Source of the DNA: Lachnospiraceae bacterium | GTDB taxonomy: Bacteria; Bacillota; Clostridia; Lachnospirales; Lachnospiraceae | Assembly (NCBI GenBank): GCA_015258095.1 | Contig: JABZIV010000043.1 | Span: 1-14,833, forward strand | Reading direction: 5' to 3' | Length of the DNA: 14,833 bases | In this document: piece after piece, positions 6,704 through 14,672 of the stretch | Layout of the letters: the number at the start of each line of letters is the position of its first letter | Position numbering within the stretch: position 1 is the first letter of the stretch | The notes under the pieces: model-generated | Told to the model about the DNA's origin: nothing | Databases searched by the model: none | The model's input: only the letters and a program-made list of their open reading frames with translations | Position numbers and translations under genes: made by a program

Positions 6704-6732
6704 ATTATATCGTTCTCCTTTTTCCCTGTCAA
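6704..6732 (-). promoter_or_regulatory. Consensus sigma-A promoter for HU-rqcP-divIC
   Basis: On the minus strand TTGACA (6727-6732) and TATAAT (6704-6709) are both perfect consensus hexamers with the optimal 17-bp spacer. Transcription would start near 6697, leaving a leader of about 135 nt before the HU start codon. This suits a highly expressed gene such as HU. It lies in the 202-bp gap after mfd, where I see no clear terminator for mfd. Confidence 0.88.
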
Positions 6733-6763
6733 TGAACTAGCTGCTTTTTCCCTTGATTTCCTC

Positions 6764-9700
6764 TCATCTCGCTAACTTTTCCACGATTTCCCCGGCTTTC
6801 TTCATGGTCTCCTCTACCGTCACCATCTCCTGTCGATTTTTCTTTTTGTAAAGCAAGGAAGGTTTCTCCCCGTTCTGAAAACGAATTTCTCCATCCGCCT
6901 GAGAAAGCAAAAGAGGAATATTCTCCGTATTAAACTTCGCCCGGGGCGAAAACTGCATCAGAATTTCTCCTTTTTTAATCTTGCACTCTTCCACGCCTAT
7001 TTTCTGTAAAGCACACTTCAACATAGCTACGGAGAAAAGCTTCTCCACCTTATCCGGAAGGTCTCCAAAGCGGTCTATCAGCTCATCCTTCAGGTCGGAT
7101 TCTTCCTCTTCCGTTTCCATCGTGGAAATCTTCTGATAGGCTTCCAGCTTCTGCTCTTCATTTCGGATATAGTCTTCCGGGATATAGGCATCCAAATCCA
7201 CGTCAACCTGGCACTCTATGCTTTCCTCTTCCGTGCGTTCTCCTTTCTCCAGTAATACCGCGTGGCGAAGGAGTTTCGTATAGAGATCATAGCCGACCGC
7301 CTCCATGTGCCCGTGCTGCTCTGCACCGAGAACATTTCCTGCTCCGCGGATTTCAAGATCCCGAAGGGCGATACGGATTCCTGAACCGAGCTCCGTAAAT
7401 TCCCGAATCGCCTTCAACCTCTTCTCCGACTCTTCCGTAAGGCTCTTTCCTTTTTTGTAAAGAAGAAAGGCGTAAGAAGTCCGATGAGAACGTCCCACTC
7501 TTCCCCGAATCTGGTAGAGCTGGGAAAGTCCCATCCGATCGGCATCCTGAATGATTAAGGTATTCGCATTCGGTATATCCAGTCCCGTCTCAATAATCGT
7601 TGTGGAAACGAGGACATCCACTTCACCCCGAATAAAGGAGAGCATGATATTCTCCAGTTCTTTCTCTCCCATCTGTCCATGGGCATAGGCAATGCGCGCA
7701 TGAGGCACCAGTTTCTGCACTCTTTCCGCCGTATCCGCAATGCTTTTTACCCGATTATGTACATAGTAGACCTGGCCGTTTCTTCGAAGTTCCCGTTCAA
7801 TCGCCTCCCGAATGACCGCATCATTTTCCTCCATGACATAGGTCTGGATGGGAAGGCGGTCCAGCGGCGGTTCCTCCAATACGGAAAGATCTCGAATTCC
7901 GGATAAAGACATATGGAGCGTTCGCGGAATCGGCGTTGCCGAGAGCGTAAGCACATCCACATTTTCCTTTAAGGATTTAATCCGCTCTTTATCCGATACG
8001 CCGAAACGCTGCTCTTCATCCACAATGAGCAAACCGAGGTTTTTAAAATGCACGTCTTTCGACAGAAGGCGGTGTGTTCCGATAGCAATGTCCGCTCTTC
8101 CATGGGAAAGTTCTTCCAAACTTTTTTTGATTTCTTTATTACTTTGAAAACGACAGAGCAGGCGAATCGTGACCGGAAAGCCCTTCATTCTCTCGACAAA
8201 ATTGTTATAAATCTGCTGCGCAAGAATCGTCGTCGGGCAAAGATAGGCCACCTGCTTGGAATCCTGCACCGCTTTAAAGGCTGCCCTAAGCGCAATCTCC
8301 GTTTTCCCGTAGCCGACATCTCCACAGACCAGCCGGTCCATGATTTTGCTGCTTTCCATATCGTTTTTGGTGGCTTCTATGGCAAGAATCTGGTCTCCCG
8401 TCTCTTCATACGGAAATGCTTCTTCAAATTCCTTCTGCCAAACCGTATCCTCCGAGAAACAATAGCCTTTCTCATTTTGTCTCCTCGCATAGAGTTTTAA
8501 GAGTTCTCTCGCTATTTCTTTTACGGAACCCTCTACCCTCTTCTTCGTTTTCTGCCACTCCGTTCCGTTCAAGCGATTGAGCTTCGGAACCTTCGCATCC
8601 TTTCCGGCATACTTCTCTATTCCGGACAGTTTTGTTACCGGTAAATACAGATTTCCGCCATCTCCATAGAGAATCTTGATGTAATCCTTGCTCACACCGT
8701 CACTGACAATTCGCTCGATTCCCTGGTAGATGCCGATTCCATGACTCTCATGAACAAGATAATCGCCCTTCTCTATTTCCATCAAAGAACCGATGCGAAT
8801 CCCGTCTTCTCTCTTTTTCTTCTTTTTCTTCTTTCGAACTAAAGTCTCAGCAAAGAGCTCCGATTCCGTAAGAACATAGAGCCTATCCTCCGAAAGAGAA
8901 AATCCGCGTTGAAAGAAGCCGGTGCAAAGCTGCACGCTGTTCTTCTCCTCATCCCGTACAAGATAGCCATCCGGGAAATAAGCCGATATGCCGTCTTCTC
9001 GAAGTTTTTCGGCAAGTCTTGACGCGCGAAGTCTCGAGGGAGAATAGAGCAGAACCCGATACCGCTCTTTAAAAAGACGTTTTACATCCTCCTGAAAAGA
9101 AGCCAGCTGCCTTCCATAAGTGGGAATCTCTTTACTCTCTACGCTCTCTTCCCTAAAGCGCTCCGCCTCCACTGCGGGGGACAGCGCGTCCACCCCGTTT
9201 CCAAGGGTTGAAAAGGCTACAAAGGCCTTTTTCGAGAGCTCTGAAAGAAGGGTTTTCGGTGAAAACAGGTCTATTCTCTCTTCTTCGTCCTCTTTCTCCC
9301 TTCGTTTTCCGCTCTTTGACGGTTCCGAAAGAGACTCCGTCTCAAAATAGTTCCGGAACTCTTCCTCTACCCGCTCCGCTTCTTCCATGAGCCTCTGCGG
9401 CTCATCCAAGAAAATAACGGCTTTTTCCGGAAAATAATCCAAAAGAGAAAATACCTTCTGTGAAGAAGAAAAACCCTTTTCTCCCGCGGGATAGAACTTT
9501 GCCTCCGACTCCTGCGTCAGGGAACGCTGGGATTCCATAGAAAAAGTTCGAATGCTGTCTACCTCTTCCCCGAAAAACTCGATTCGAACAGGGTCTTCCA
9601 TCTGGTTCGAAAACACATCCACAATTCCTCCGCGGATAGAATACTCTCCCCGACTCTCAATCTGTTCTGTACGGCTGTACCCCATCCGACTAAGCTTTTC

Positions 9701-10141
9701 CTGCAAATCGGAAAGCGGAATCGTCATCCCCACTGACAAGGTAAAAAGAGCGCTCCGAAAGGCATTGCGTCCTTCCATTTTCTCCATCAAAGCGGGAAAA
9801 GTCGTCACCATAAGTCCTGTAGGGTCCTCCAGCAGATGCCGCAAGCACTCCCCTCTTTCCCGTACAATAAAATGCCCTCGGGTATCCGCTTTATAAAAGA
9901 GGAAATCCTTCGGAGGATAGTAATAGGCACTGTCCATAAAAGACTTGAAGTTCTGCAAGACCTCTCTCGCTCTCTCTTCATTCTTACAAAGATATAAAAC
10001 CCATTTTTTGGCGAAAGGCACGGCTAAAAAAGGCTTCAAGCTGTCTACCACTCCCCGATAGAAGATCTGCTTTCCCTCTTCCAGCTCATCTTTTAAAGAT
10101 TGATAGATCCGTGTCCCTATAATCGGATTCTGATATTCCAT
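6764..10141 (-). CDS. mfd: Transcription-repair coupling factor Mfd
   Basis: Mfd pushes or removes RNA polymerase stalled at DNA damage and recruits UvrA. Numbered from the ATG at 10141 (1125 residues), the order is a UvrB-like N-terminal module, the RNA polymerase interaction domain at about 459-532 (GDYLVHESHGIGIYQG onward), and Walker A GDVGYGKT at 607-614. Then come the DEEQ box at 708-711, the SATPIPRTLHMSLSG segment of the TRG region from 734, QIRGRVGR at 877-884, and the C-terminal domain with DAYIPEDYI. A run of seven lysines (437-443) forms the linker before the polymerase-binding domain. The start is uncertain. MEYQNPIIGTRIYQSL fits homologues, but its GAGGAG touches the ATG. A TTG at 10192 has a better-spaced AAGGGAG. 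The longest frame begins with TTG at 10270, inside a hairpin, and is unlikely. No domain appears missing. Confidence 0.96.
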   Translation of the reverse strand: MEYQNPIIGTRIYQSLKDELEEGKQIFYRGVVDSLKPFLAVPFAKKWVLYLCKNEERAREVLQNFKSFMDSAYYYPPKDFLFYKADTRGHFIVRERGECLRHLLEDPTGLMVTTFPALMEKMEGRNAFRSALFTLSVGMTIPLSDLQEKLSRMGYSRTEQIESRGEYSIRGGIVDVFSNQMEDPVRIEFFGEEVDSIRTFSMESQRSLTQESEAKFYPAGEKGFSSSQKVFSLLDYFPEKAVIFLDEPQRLMEEAERVEEEFRNYFETESLSEPSKSGKRREKEDEEERIDLFSPKTLLSELSKKAFVAFSTLGNGVDALSPAVEAERFREESVESKEIPTYGRQLASFQEDVKRLFKERYRVLLYSPSRLRASRLAEKLREDGISAYFPDGYLVRDEEKNSVQLCTGFFQRGFSLSEDRLYVLTESELFAETLVRKKKKKKKREDGIRIGSLMEIEKGDYLVHESHGIGIYQGIERIVSDGVSKDYIKILYGDGGNLYLPVTKLSGIEKYAGKDAKVPKLNRLNGTEWQKTKKRVEGSVKEIARELLKLYARRQNEKGYCFSEDTVWQKEFEEAFPYEETGDQILAIEATKNDMESSKIMDRLVCGDVGYGKTEIALRAAFKAVQDSKQVAYLCPTTILAQQIYNNFVERMKGFPVTIRLLCRFQSNKEIKKSLEELSHGRADIAIGTHRLLSKDVHFKNLGLLIVDEEQRFGVSDKERIKSLKENVDVLTLSATPIPRTLHMSLSGIRDLSVLEEPPLDRLPIQTYVMEENDAVIREAIERELRRNGQVYYVHNRVKSIADTAERVQKLVPHARIAYAHGQMGEKELENIMLSFIRGEVDVLVSTTIIETGLDIPNANTLIIQDADRMGLSQLYQIRGRVGRSHRTSYAFLLYKKGKSLTEESEKRLKAIREFTELGSGIRIALRDLEIRGAGNVLGAEQHGHMEAVGYDLYTKLLRHAVLLEKGERTEEESIECQVDVDLDAYIPEDYIRNEEQKLEAYQKISTMETEEEESDLKDELIDRFGDLPDKVEKLFSVAMLKCALQKIGVEECKIKKGEILMQFSPRAKFNTENIPLLLSQADGEIRFQNGEKPSLLYKKKNRQEMVTVEETMKKAGEIVEKLAR

Positions 10142-10270
10142 CTCCTCGCTCTGTCCGCTATCCTCTTTCCTTTCCTGCTTTATCCCTTCCAAGTTCACGC
10201 TCCCTTTTTCTACGCTAAAAGAAAAAGGAATATCCTCTTTCTCTGCGCAAAGTCTATTTTTAACAGTCAA

Positions 10271-10302
10271 AAGGATAGTTTCTCCCTGTAGAAACTATCT
10301 TT
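10271..10302 (-). terminator. Hairpin between pth and mfd (weak terminator or leader structure)
   Basis: A perfect 10-bp inverted repeat at 10274-10283 and 10290-10299 (GATAGTTTCT and its complement) has a 6-nt loop and can extend by three more pairs, one of them G-T. Read on the minus strand it is followed by CCTTTTG, a short T run. Read on the plus strand it is followed by TTTTCC. It may partially terminate pth transcripts, or act in the leader of mfd if the promoter at 10307-10336 is real. The only ribosome-site-like sequence for the far-upstream TTG of mfd lies in its loop and arm. Confidence 0.5.
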
Positions 10303-10306
10303 TCCC

Positions 10307-10336
10307 ACTATAGAGACTGTCGTTTCCTGTTTGTAA
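10307..10336 (-). promoter_or_regulatory. Candidate sigma-A promoter for mfd
   Basis: On the minus strand TTACAA (10331-10336, 4 of 6) and TATAGT (10307-10312, 5 of 6) are separated by 18 bp, immediately after the pth stop. Transcripts would begin just before the hairpin at 10271-10302. This is a match by eye only, and mfd may also be reached from pth. Confidence 0.35.
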
Positions 10337-10341
10337 CACTA

Positions 10342-10911
10342 TCAGATCTTTTTATTATAGAGGTTCATTGCTTTCTCCACCCCGTCCGTAACAACGGAAA
10401 TACAGGCTTTCGCCGCTTCCTGATAGGCTTCCTCCATCAAAGCTTCCTCTTCTTTTCCAAACCGTCCAAGAACATGCACGGCGAGATCCTGCTTTTCTTC
10501 TTTCTCCCCCACACCGAGACGAATACGCGGAAACTCTTCCGTATGCAGTAAAGCGATGATATTTTTTAATCCGTTATGTCCCCCCGCAGAACCTTTTTTT
10601 CGTATGCGGATACTGCCCGGACGAAGACTGATTTCATCGGAAATCACAAGAATATTCTCGGGATTTATTTTATAGAAGTTCGCAAGGGGTGCAATGCTTT
10701 CTCCCGAGAGGTTCATATAGGTTAAGGGTTTTAAAATAAGAACTTCTTCCGACCCGATTCGACATTTCGTATACGCACCGTGAAACTTCGTGGATTCCAG
10801 TGTTTTTCCGCCGAGTTCCTGAAGCAGTGCGTCAATTACCGCAAAGCCCGCATTGTGGCGGGTTCCGTTATACTTTTTTTCCGGATTTCCAAGTCCTGCA
10901 ATGAGCCACAT
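10342..10911 (-). CDS. pth: Peptidyl-tRNA hydrolase
   Basis: Pth cleaves peptidyl-tRNA released prematurely from ribosomes, recycling the tRNA. At 189 residues it has the normal length. The catalytic and substrate-binding residues known from the E. coli enzyme appear one position earlier: N9 in GLGNP, H19 in TRHNAGF, N67 in KPLTYMNLSG, D92 in ISDE, and N113 in GSAGGHNGLK. FPRIRLGVG follows at 127-135. The loop at 91-98 (SDEISLRP) is less canonical than the usual DDLDLP but keeps the key aspartate. AGAGGT with about 8 nt spacing supports the ATG at 10911. It is followed by mfd, as in Bacillus, though the small fin gene that lies between them there is absent. Confidence 0.96.
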   Translation of the reverse strand: MWLIAGLGNPEKKYNGTRHNAGFAVIDALLQELGGKTLESTKFHGAYTKCRIGSEEVLILKPLTYMNLSGESIAPLANFYKINPENILVISDEISLRPGSIRIRKKGSAGGHNGLKNIIALLHTEEFPRIRLGVGEKEEKQDLAVHVLGRFGKEEEALMEEAYQEAAKACISVVTDGVEKAMNLYNKKI

Positions 10912-10984
10912 TTTCTCTACCTCTTCCTCTATTTGTGCTTCCTTACTTCCTACATTTCCCTTTTGTTTCCGTATCCCAAGCCTT

Positions 10985-11015
10985 ATTCTACCCTATCCGC
11001 TTCCTTTCCCGTAAA
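10985..11015 (-). promoter_or_regulatory. Possible promoter for pth
   Basis: On the minus strand TTTACG (11010-11015, 4 of 6) and TAGAAT (10985-10990, 5 of 6) are separated by 19 bp, longer than ideal. The site lies between the transporter terminator and pth and would give a leader of about 65 nt. A competing possibility is TTGCTT (11089-11094) with TATAAT (11066-11071) and a 17-bp spacer, which lies inside the terminator hairpin itself. Confidence 0.25.
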
Positions 11016-11036
11016 CGGTCTGTCTTTTGCACGCAG

Positions 11037-11099
11037 AAAAAAACTGCATTGCTCCAAAGGAAGTCATTATAAACAATTTTCCTTTTTGAAGCAATGCAG
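11037..11099 (-). terminator. Strong intrinsic terminator after the MMPL transporter gene
   Basis: Read on the minus strand, an arm at 11099-11079 (CTGCATTGCTTCAAAAAGGA and onward) pairs with an arm at 11062-11044 ending in GCAATGCAG. The stem is about 18 bp with one mismatch and a two-base bulge, and the loop is 16 nt. Seven consecutive T residues follow (11043-11037). It begins about 10 bp after the transporter stop codon and separates the transporter module from pth. Confidence 0.9.
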
Positions 11100-11108
11100 C
11101 ATCATTTT

Positions 11109-13199
11109 TTAGGAACGTTTCCGTCCTTCCTTCACCTTCTGTTTTATACGTTCTTTCCGTATCAGAAGCTTGTCCAGGACTCGAAGAAGACCGGGTAGGA
11201 GAAAAACGACATAGAACAAAGAACAGAGCGCCCCTCTTCCAATCAGCTTTCCCAGCTGCCCGATTGCCGGGACTGAAGAGATAAAGTAGATGACGTAGCC
11301 CACAACGGTAAGAATGGATCCCGAAACAAGAAGCGAAGACAAACTCTTCCAAATGGAAGCCGTAATTGCTTCTTTCCTCCCCTTATCCATCCTTTCTTCC
11401 TTAAAATGATCCAGTGTCAGAATCGCATAATCCACGGTCGCACCAAGCTGAATACTGGAAACCACGACAAAGCCGATGAAAATCATCCGATTCCCTTCCA
11501 GATAGGAAAAGGTCATGTTGGTCATAATCGCCATTTCGATGGGAACCATCGCAACAAAGGCGTACAAAGGAGACTTGAAGGAAATCATCACAACCAGGAA
11601 GATGATAATCAGGGAAATGACATTCACTCTGTCGTTGTCCTTTCGCAGAATATTTTCCATATCCATGGTCGCCGTAGTATCCCCTACAAGATAACTATCC
11701 TCTCCGCTATAATCTTTTAAAATCTGCCGTATCGTGCCAACCGCTTTATAAGAATCTTTACTTTCTCCCGGGAGATTCAGGGTGATTACCATACGGCTAT
11801 AGCCGTCTTTCCGCACCAAATCAAGCTTGGACTTCGGCGTCATAAATTCCGGGACACCTTCCGGAAGCAGAGCACTTAACGACTGAACCTCCTTTACATA
11901 GGGGAGCGACTTTAAGGTTCCGCCGAGGGCGCTTTCCATGTCATTTCTTCCCGAAGGATAGATAGCAATAAGAAGATTCTCTTCCCCAAAAACAGAATCC
12001 ATCTCTTCCTTCATCGTGGAGATCTGCGTTCCCTTACCCATAACTACGGCAGAACTGCTGAAACGGAAATCGTTCATTCCCTGTGCAATATTCAGGGGAA
12101 CAAGCAAAATCACGGTCAGAATCAAAACAGCCGGACTGACATGATACGCAATATTGGCAAGTCCTTTAAAGGACGGCAGAAAAGACTTGTGTCTCGTCTT
12201 TTCTACAAAATTCCACATTCGAAGAAGTAATGCCGGCATGAAGAGGATGACGGAAAGAAGGCTCAGGATAACGCCCTTCGCAAGTACCAGTCCCATATCC
12301 ATCCCTATGCCGAACTGCATGGCGCAAAGTGCCAAAAAACCGCCTACCGTAGTCAGGGAAGAAGCCAAAATCGTGTTCAAAGACTTTCCTACAGCGAAAC
12401 TGAGTGCCTTTTCCTTATCATAGCCCTTCATAAGTCCCACTTCAAACGTATGCAGAAGGAAGATAGCGTAGTCCATCGATACGGCAATCTGCAATATAGC
12501 CGCCACGTTATTCGTAATAAAAGAAACCTTTCCCAAAAATACATTGCTGCCTCTGTTCAGTCCGACAGCCACCAAAATCGTAAGCAGAAAGAGAAACGGC
12601 TCTCCGTAGGAATTGGTCATCAAAAGAAGAATCAGGAAAATAAAGCCGATGCCCAGCCCCAGAATCAAGCCCATCTGCCCGTGCACCTGTTCCTCTACCG
12701 TCTTGCTTTGCACCGCAAGACCGGCATAAACTCCTTTGTCTCCCACCAGACTCTCGATTTCTTTTACTGCATTCTTGGTTCTCGGATCACTGTCTCCATA
12801 GACGAAAACGATATGAAAAAGCGCCTTTCCTTCCTTATAGTCAAGGTCGCTATCCTTTCCCTCCATATAATGCGGCGCATAAGCACCATTCTCGCCGGTA
12901 TTGAATGTCACCCTGTCCACGCCGGAGATTTGCTCTATCTTATTCTTGTAGTCCAGCGCTTCTCCCATGGTAACCCCCTTTATCATGACACGGGCCGTAC
13001 CGGGATAACCGAAAGTGTCCTCCATCTTATGAATGCCTTCTTGGGTAGAGGACCAATTCGGAAGATACTTACTTAAATCATAATTAATTTCCACAAAAAG
13101 GGAAAGGAAGAGAGAAATGAGCAGTAAAGCAATAAAAACAAGACTGATTCGATCTCTTTTTCGTACGATATAATCTGCACATTTTTCACTAAAGGACAT
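11109..13199 (-). CDS. MMPL/RND-family membrane transporter
   Basis: This 696-residue protein has the duplicated RND/MMPL layout. A first transmembrane helix at about 18-36 is followed by an extracytoplasmic domain to about 172 and a cluster of helices at about 175-325. The second half repeats this: a helix at about 355-372, an extracytoplasmic domain to about 520, and helices at about 525-675. The C-terminus is short and basic. The two Asp-Tyr pairs of the proton relay described in MmpL3 are present, in SMDYAIF (D243, Y244) and TVDYAIL (D590, Y591). This supports transport driven by proton motive force, probably of a lipid or hydrophobic envelope component; the substrate cannot be predicted. 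AAAGGAGG lies 7 nt upstream of the ATG, inside the end of the preceding gene, whose TAA directly abuts this ATG. The two are clearly co-transcribed. Confidence 0.92.
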   Translation of the reverse strand: MSFSEKCADYIVRKRDRISLVFIALLLISLFLSLFVEINYDLSKYLPNWSSTQEGIHKMEDTFGYPGTARVMIKGVTMGEALDYKNKIEQISGVDRVTFNTGENGAYAPHYMEGKDSDLDYKEGKALFHIVFVYGDSDPRTKNAVKEIESLVGDKGVYAGLAVQSKTVEEQVHGQMGLILGLGIGFIFLILLLMTNSYGEPFLFLLTILVAVGLNRGSNVFLGKVSFITNNVAAILQIAVSMDYAIFLLHTFEVGLMKGYDKEKALSFAVGKSLNTILASSLTTVGGFLALCAMQFGIGMDMGLVLAKGVILSLLSVILFMPALLLRMWNFVEKTRHKSFLPSFKGLANIAYHVSPAVLILTVILLVPLNIAQGMNDFRFSSSAVVMGKGTQISTMKEEMDSVFGEENLLIAIYPSGRNDMESALGGTLKSLPYVKEVQSLSALLPEGVPEFMTPKSKLDLVRKDGYSRMVITLNLPGESKDSYKAVGTIRQILKDYSGEDSYLVGDTTATMDMENILRKDNDRVNVISLIIIFLVVMISFKSPLYAFVAMVPIEMAIMTNMTFSYLEGNRMIFIGFVVVSSIQLGATVDYAILTLDHFKEERMDKGRKEAITASIWKSLSSLLVSGSILTVVGYVIYFISSVPAIGQLGKLIGRGALCSLFYVVFLLPGLLRVLDKLLIRKERIKQKVKEGRKRS

Positions 13200-14636
13200 T
13201 TACTTTCCTCCTTTGAAAAATTTTCCGATGCCGGAGAACATTTTCGAGAATACCGCGGAAATCTTTTGCCAGATACTTAACTTTCCACTCTCTTCTGTCG
13301 TATTTCCCTTCGATTTATCCAACTTAATCTCTTCCGTACGAAGGGATACAGCAACATCCATAATATTGGTATTCTGATTGGGGAGTAGAGATTCCGGAGC
13401 CTGATTCGGATCCATCTCAAAAACCGTTGTCTTTTCTCCCGTGTTTTCATCCCACTTCTTCTCAATCAGACCTTCCATAGCATCCTTTGCACTTTTCATG
13501 GACTTCGTCGAATCCAGGGCACTGTCTGCATTTTTCAGGGAAGATTCTGCCGCATTCAGATTTTTTTCCATCGTATTGAACAGTTCATCCCGCTTTCCTC
13601 GAAGATAGGAATCCTGATTCCGTAAACTGTCTGTGGTCGCCTTCATGGCAATCTGGCTGTTCTCGAGAAGCGTATCCGCATTCTTAGTAAGTTCCTCTGC
13701 GGTTTTACTTGCGGAAATTAAATCCTCCTGTAGTGCTTTGATATCCGGAATGCTGTCTTCCAATACAGAGAGACTGTCCTGGCCTGTAGAAAGGTTTTCG
13801 CGTGCATGGGAAGATAAAGACTGTAAGGCTGGCATAAGACTCTCTGTAAGAAGCTTCTGTGCTTTCTTCTTTGTCTCCGCTTCGCTCATGGAAAGACCGG
13901 CATAGCCGTTTACAAGCTGCATCACCGTATCATGCAAAGGGTTCCCCGCAAGCGATTGATTTAAAGACTGAATCACCTCCGTTGTGGTTTTCTTTTGTGA
14001 CTGTTCCATCATACCGTTCAATGCTTCTATCGTTTTCTCCGCCTTTTCCAAGTCGGCACTGTCCGGAACATCCCCACGGATTCCCACAATTGCATTTTCC
14101 AAATCCGACAAACTGTTCTCCAGACGATTTACACTGTCTTTACTCCTCTCGATATCCTCCTTCGTATTTCGTATCGTCCCTTCCAAATCTTCCCCATTTC
14201 CGGAGAGCGGACTCAAGCTTTCTGTAAGTCGGTCTAAAGCTGCATAAGACTGATCTCTCTCCGCCTGATAGGCTTTTCCCTCTTCTTGTGAAGCCTTTGC
14301 AAGACCGTTTGCTTCCTTTAAACTGTTCTGCATCGAGCGAAGCGACTGCTGTGACTCGTCGAGACTGTTTAAGAGTGCATCTCCGGCATCCTTTAAGGCA
14401 TGATAGGAATCTTCCATATCCGATTTTGCATTTTGTAAATCTTTAATCCGATCCACCTGTGCAGAACGAAGGGGCATCATCTGAAACTGCAAACCGTCAA
14501 ATTCAAAGGCATTCGTTCCCACTTCGATGGTAAAGGCATCCTCTTCTCCGGGAAGCAATACAAATAGGACTTCCTTCTTCTCTCCAAGGCTCACCACTTC
14601 CGCCTTCTCCGCTTTGAGAGACAGAATATCTTCCAT
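13200..14636 (-). CDS. Coiled-coil envelope protein, distal part of a nonsense-split gene; partner of the MMPL transporter
   Basis: The 478 codons from the ATG at 14636 encode a mostly helical protein rich in Ser, Lys, Glu, Asp and Leu, with long heptad-like stretches at about 60-220 and 255-395. A beta-rich N-terminal segment (about 8-55, including VLFVLLPGEEDAFTIEV) precedes these. The C-terminus is an amphipathic, basic stretch (IWQKISAVFSKMFSGIGKFF). No signal peptide follows the ATG, and only AGGG with poor spacing precedes it. The same frame continues upstream to the window edge, broken only by TAG at 14673-14675, so this ATG is probably internal. Proteins of this general kind precede MMPL genes in Lachnospiraceae and are exported; I recall this family only in outline. 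It may be an extracytoplasmic adaptor for the transporter (inference). The downstream frame shows no decay, so the break is recent, recoded or an error. Confidence 0.75.
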   Translation of the reverse strand: MEDILSLKAEKAEVVSLGEKKEVLFVLLPGEEDAFTIEVGTNAFEFDGLQFQMMPLRSAQVDRIKDLQNAKSDMEDSYHALKDAGDALLNSLDESQQSLRSMQNSLKEANGLAKASQEEGKAYQAERDQSYAALDRLTESLSPLSGNGEDLEGTIRNTKEDIERSKDSVNRLENSLSDLENAIVGIRGDVPDSADLEKAEKTIEALNGMMEQSQKKTTTEVIQSLNQSLAGNPLHDTVMQLVNGYAGLSMSEAETKKKAQKLLTESLMPALQSLSSHARENLSTGQDSLSVLEDSIPDIKALQEDLISASKTAEELTKNADTLLENSQIAMKATTDSLRNQDSYLRGKRDELFNTMEKNLNAAESSLKNADSALDSTKSMKSAKDAMEGLIEKKWDENTGEKTTVFEMDPNQAPESLLPNQNTNIMDVAVSLRTEEIKLDKSKGNTTEESGKLSIWQKISAVFSKMFSGIGKFFKGGK

Positions 14637-14672
14637 GGTAAAGTTTGCCCTACAGATTAAAACATAGTTTTT

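Noticed and set aside
8811..8833. Poly-lysine run in mfd as a slippery or frameshift site
   Set aside because: The run mixes AAA and AAG codons, the frame is intact on both sides, and a lysine-rich linker at this point is common in Mfd proteins.
10142..10270. Longest mfd frame starting with TTG at 10270
   Set aside because: The start lies in the T-rich flank of a hairpin with its ribosome site in the stem-loop, and the extra 43 residues do not resemble Mfd N-termini. The TTG at 10192 remains a possible alternative.
12450..13076. A 208-codon plus-strand ORF inside the transporter gene
   Set aside because: It is antisense to clear MMPL helices, with no ribosome site and no recognisable domain. 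It is a shadow of the real gene.
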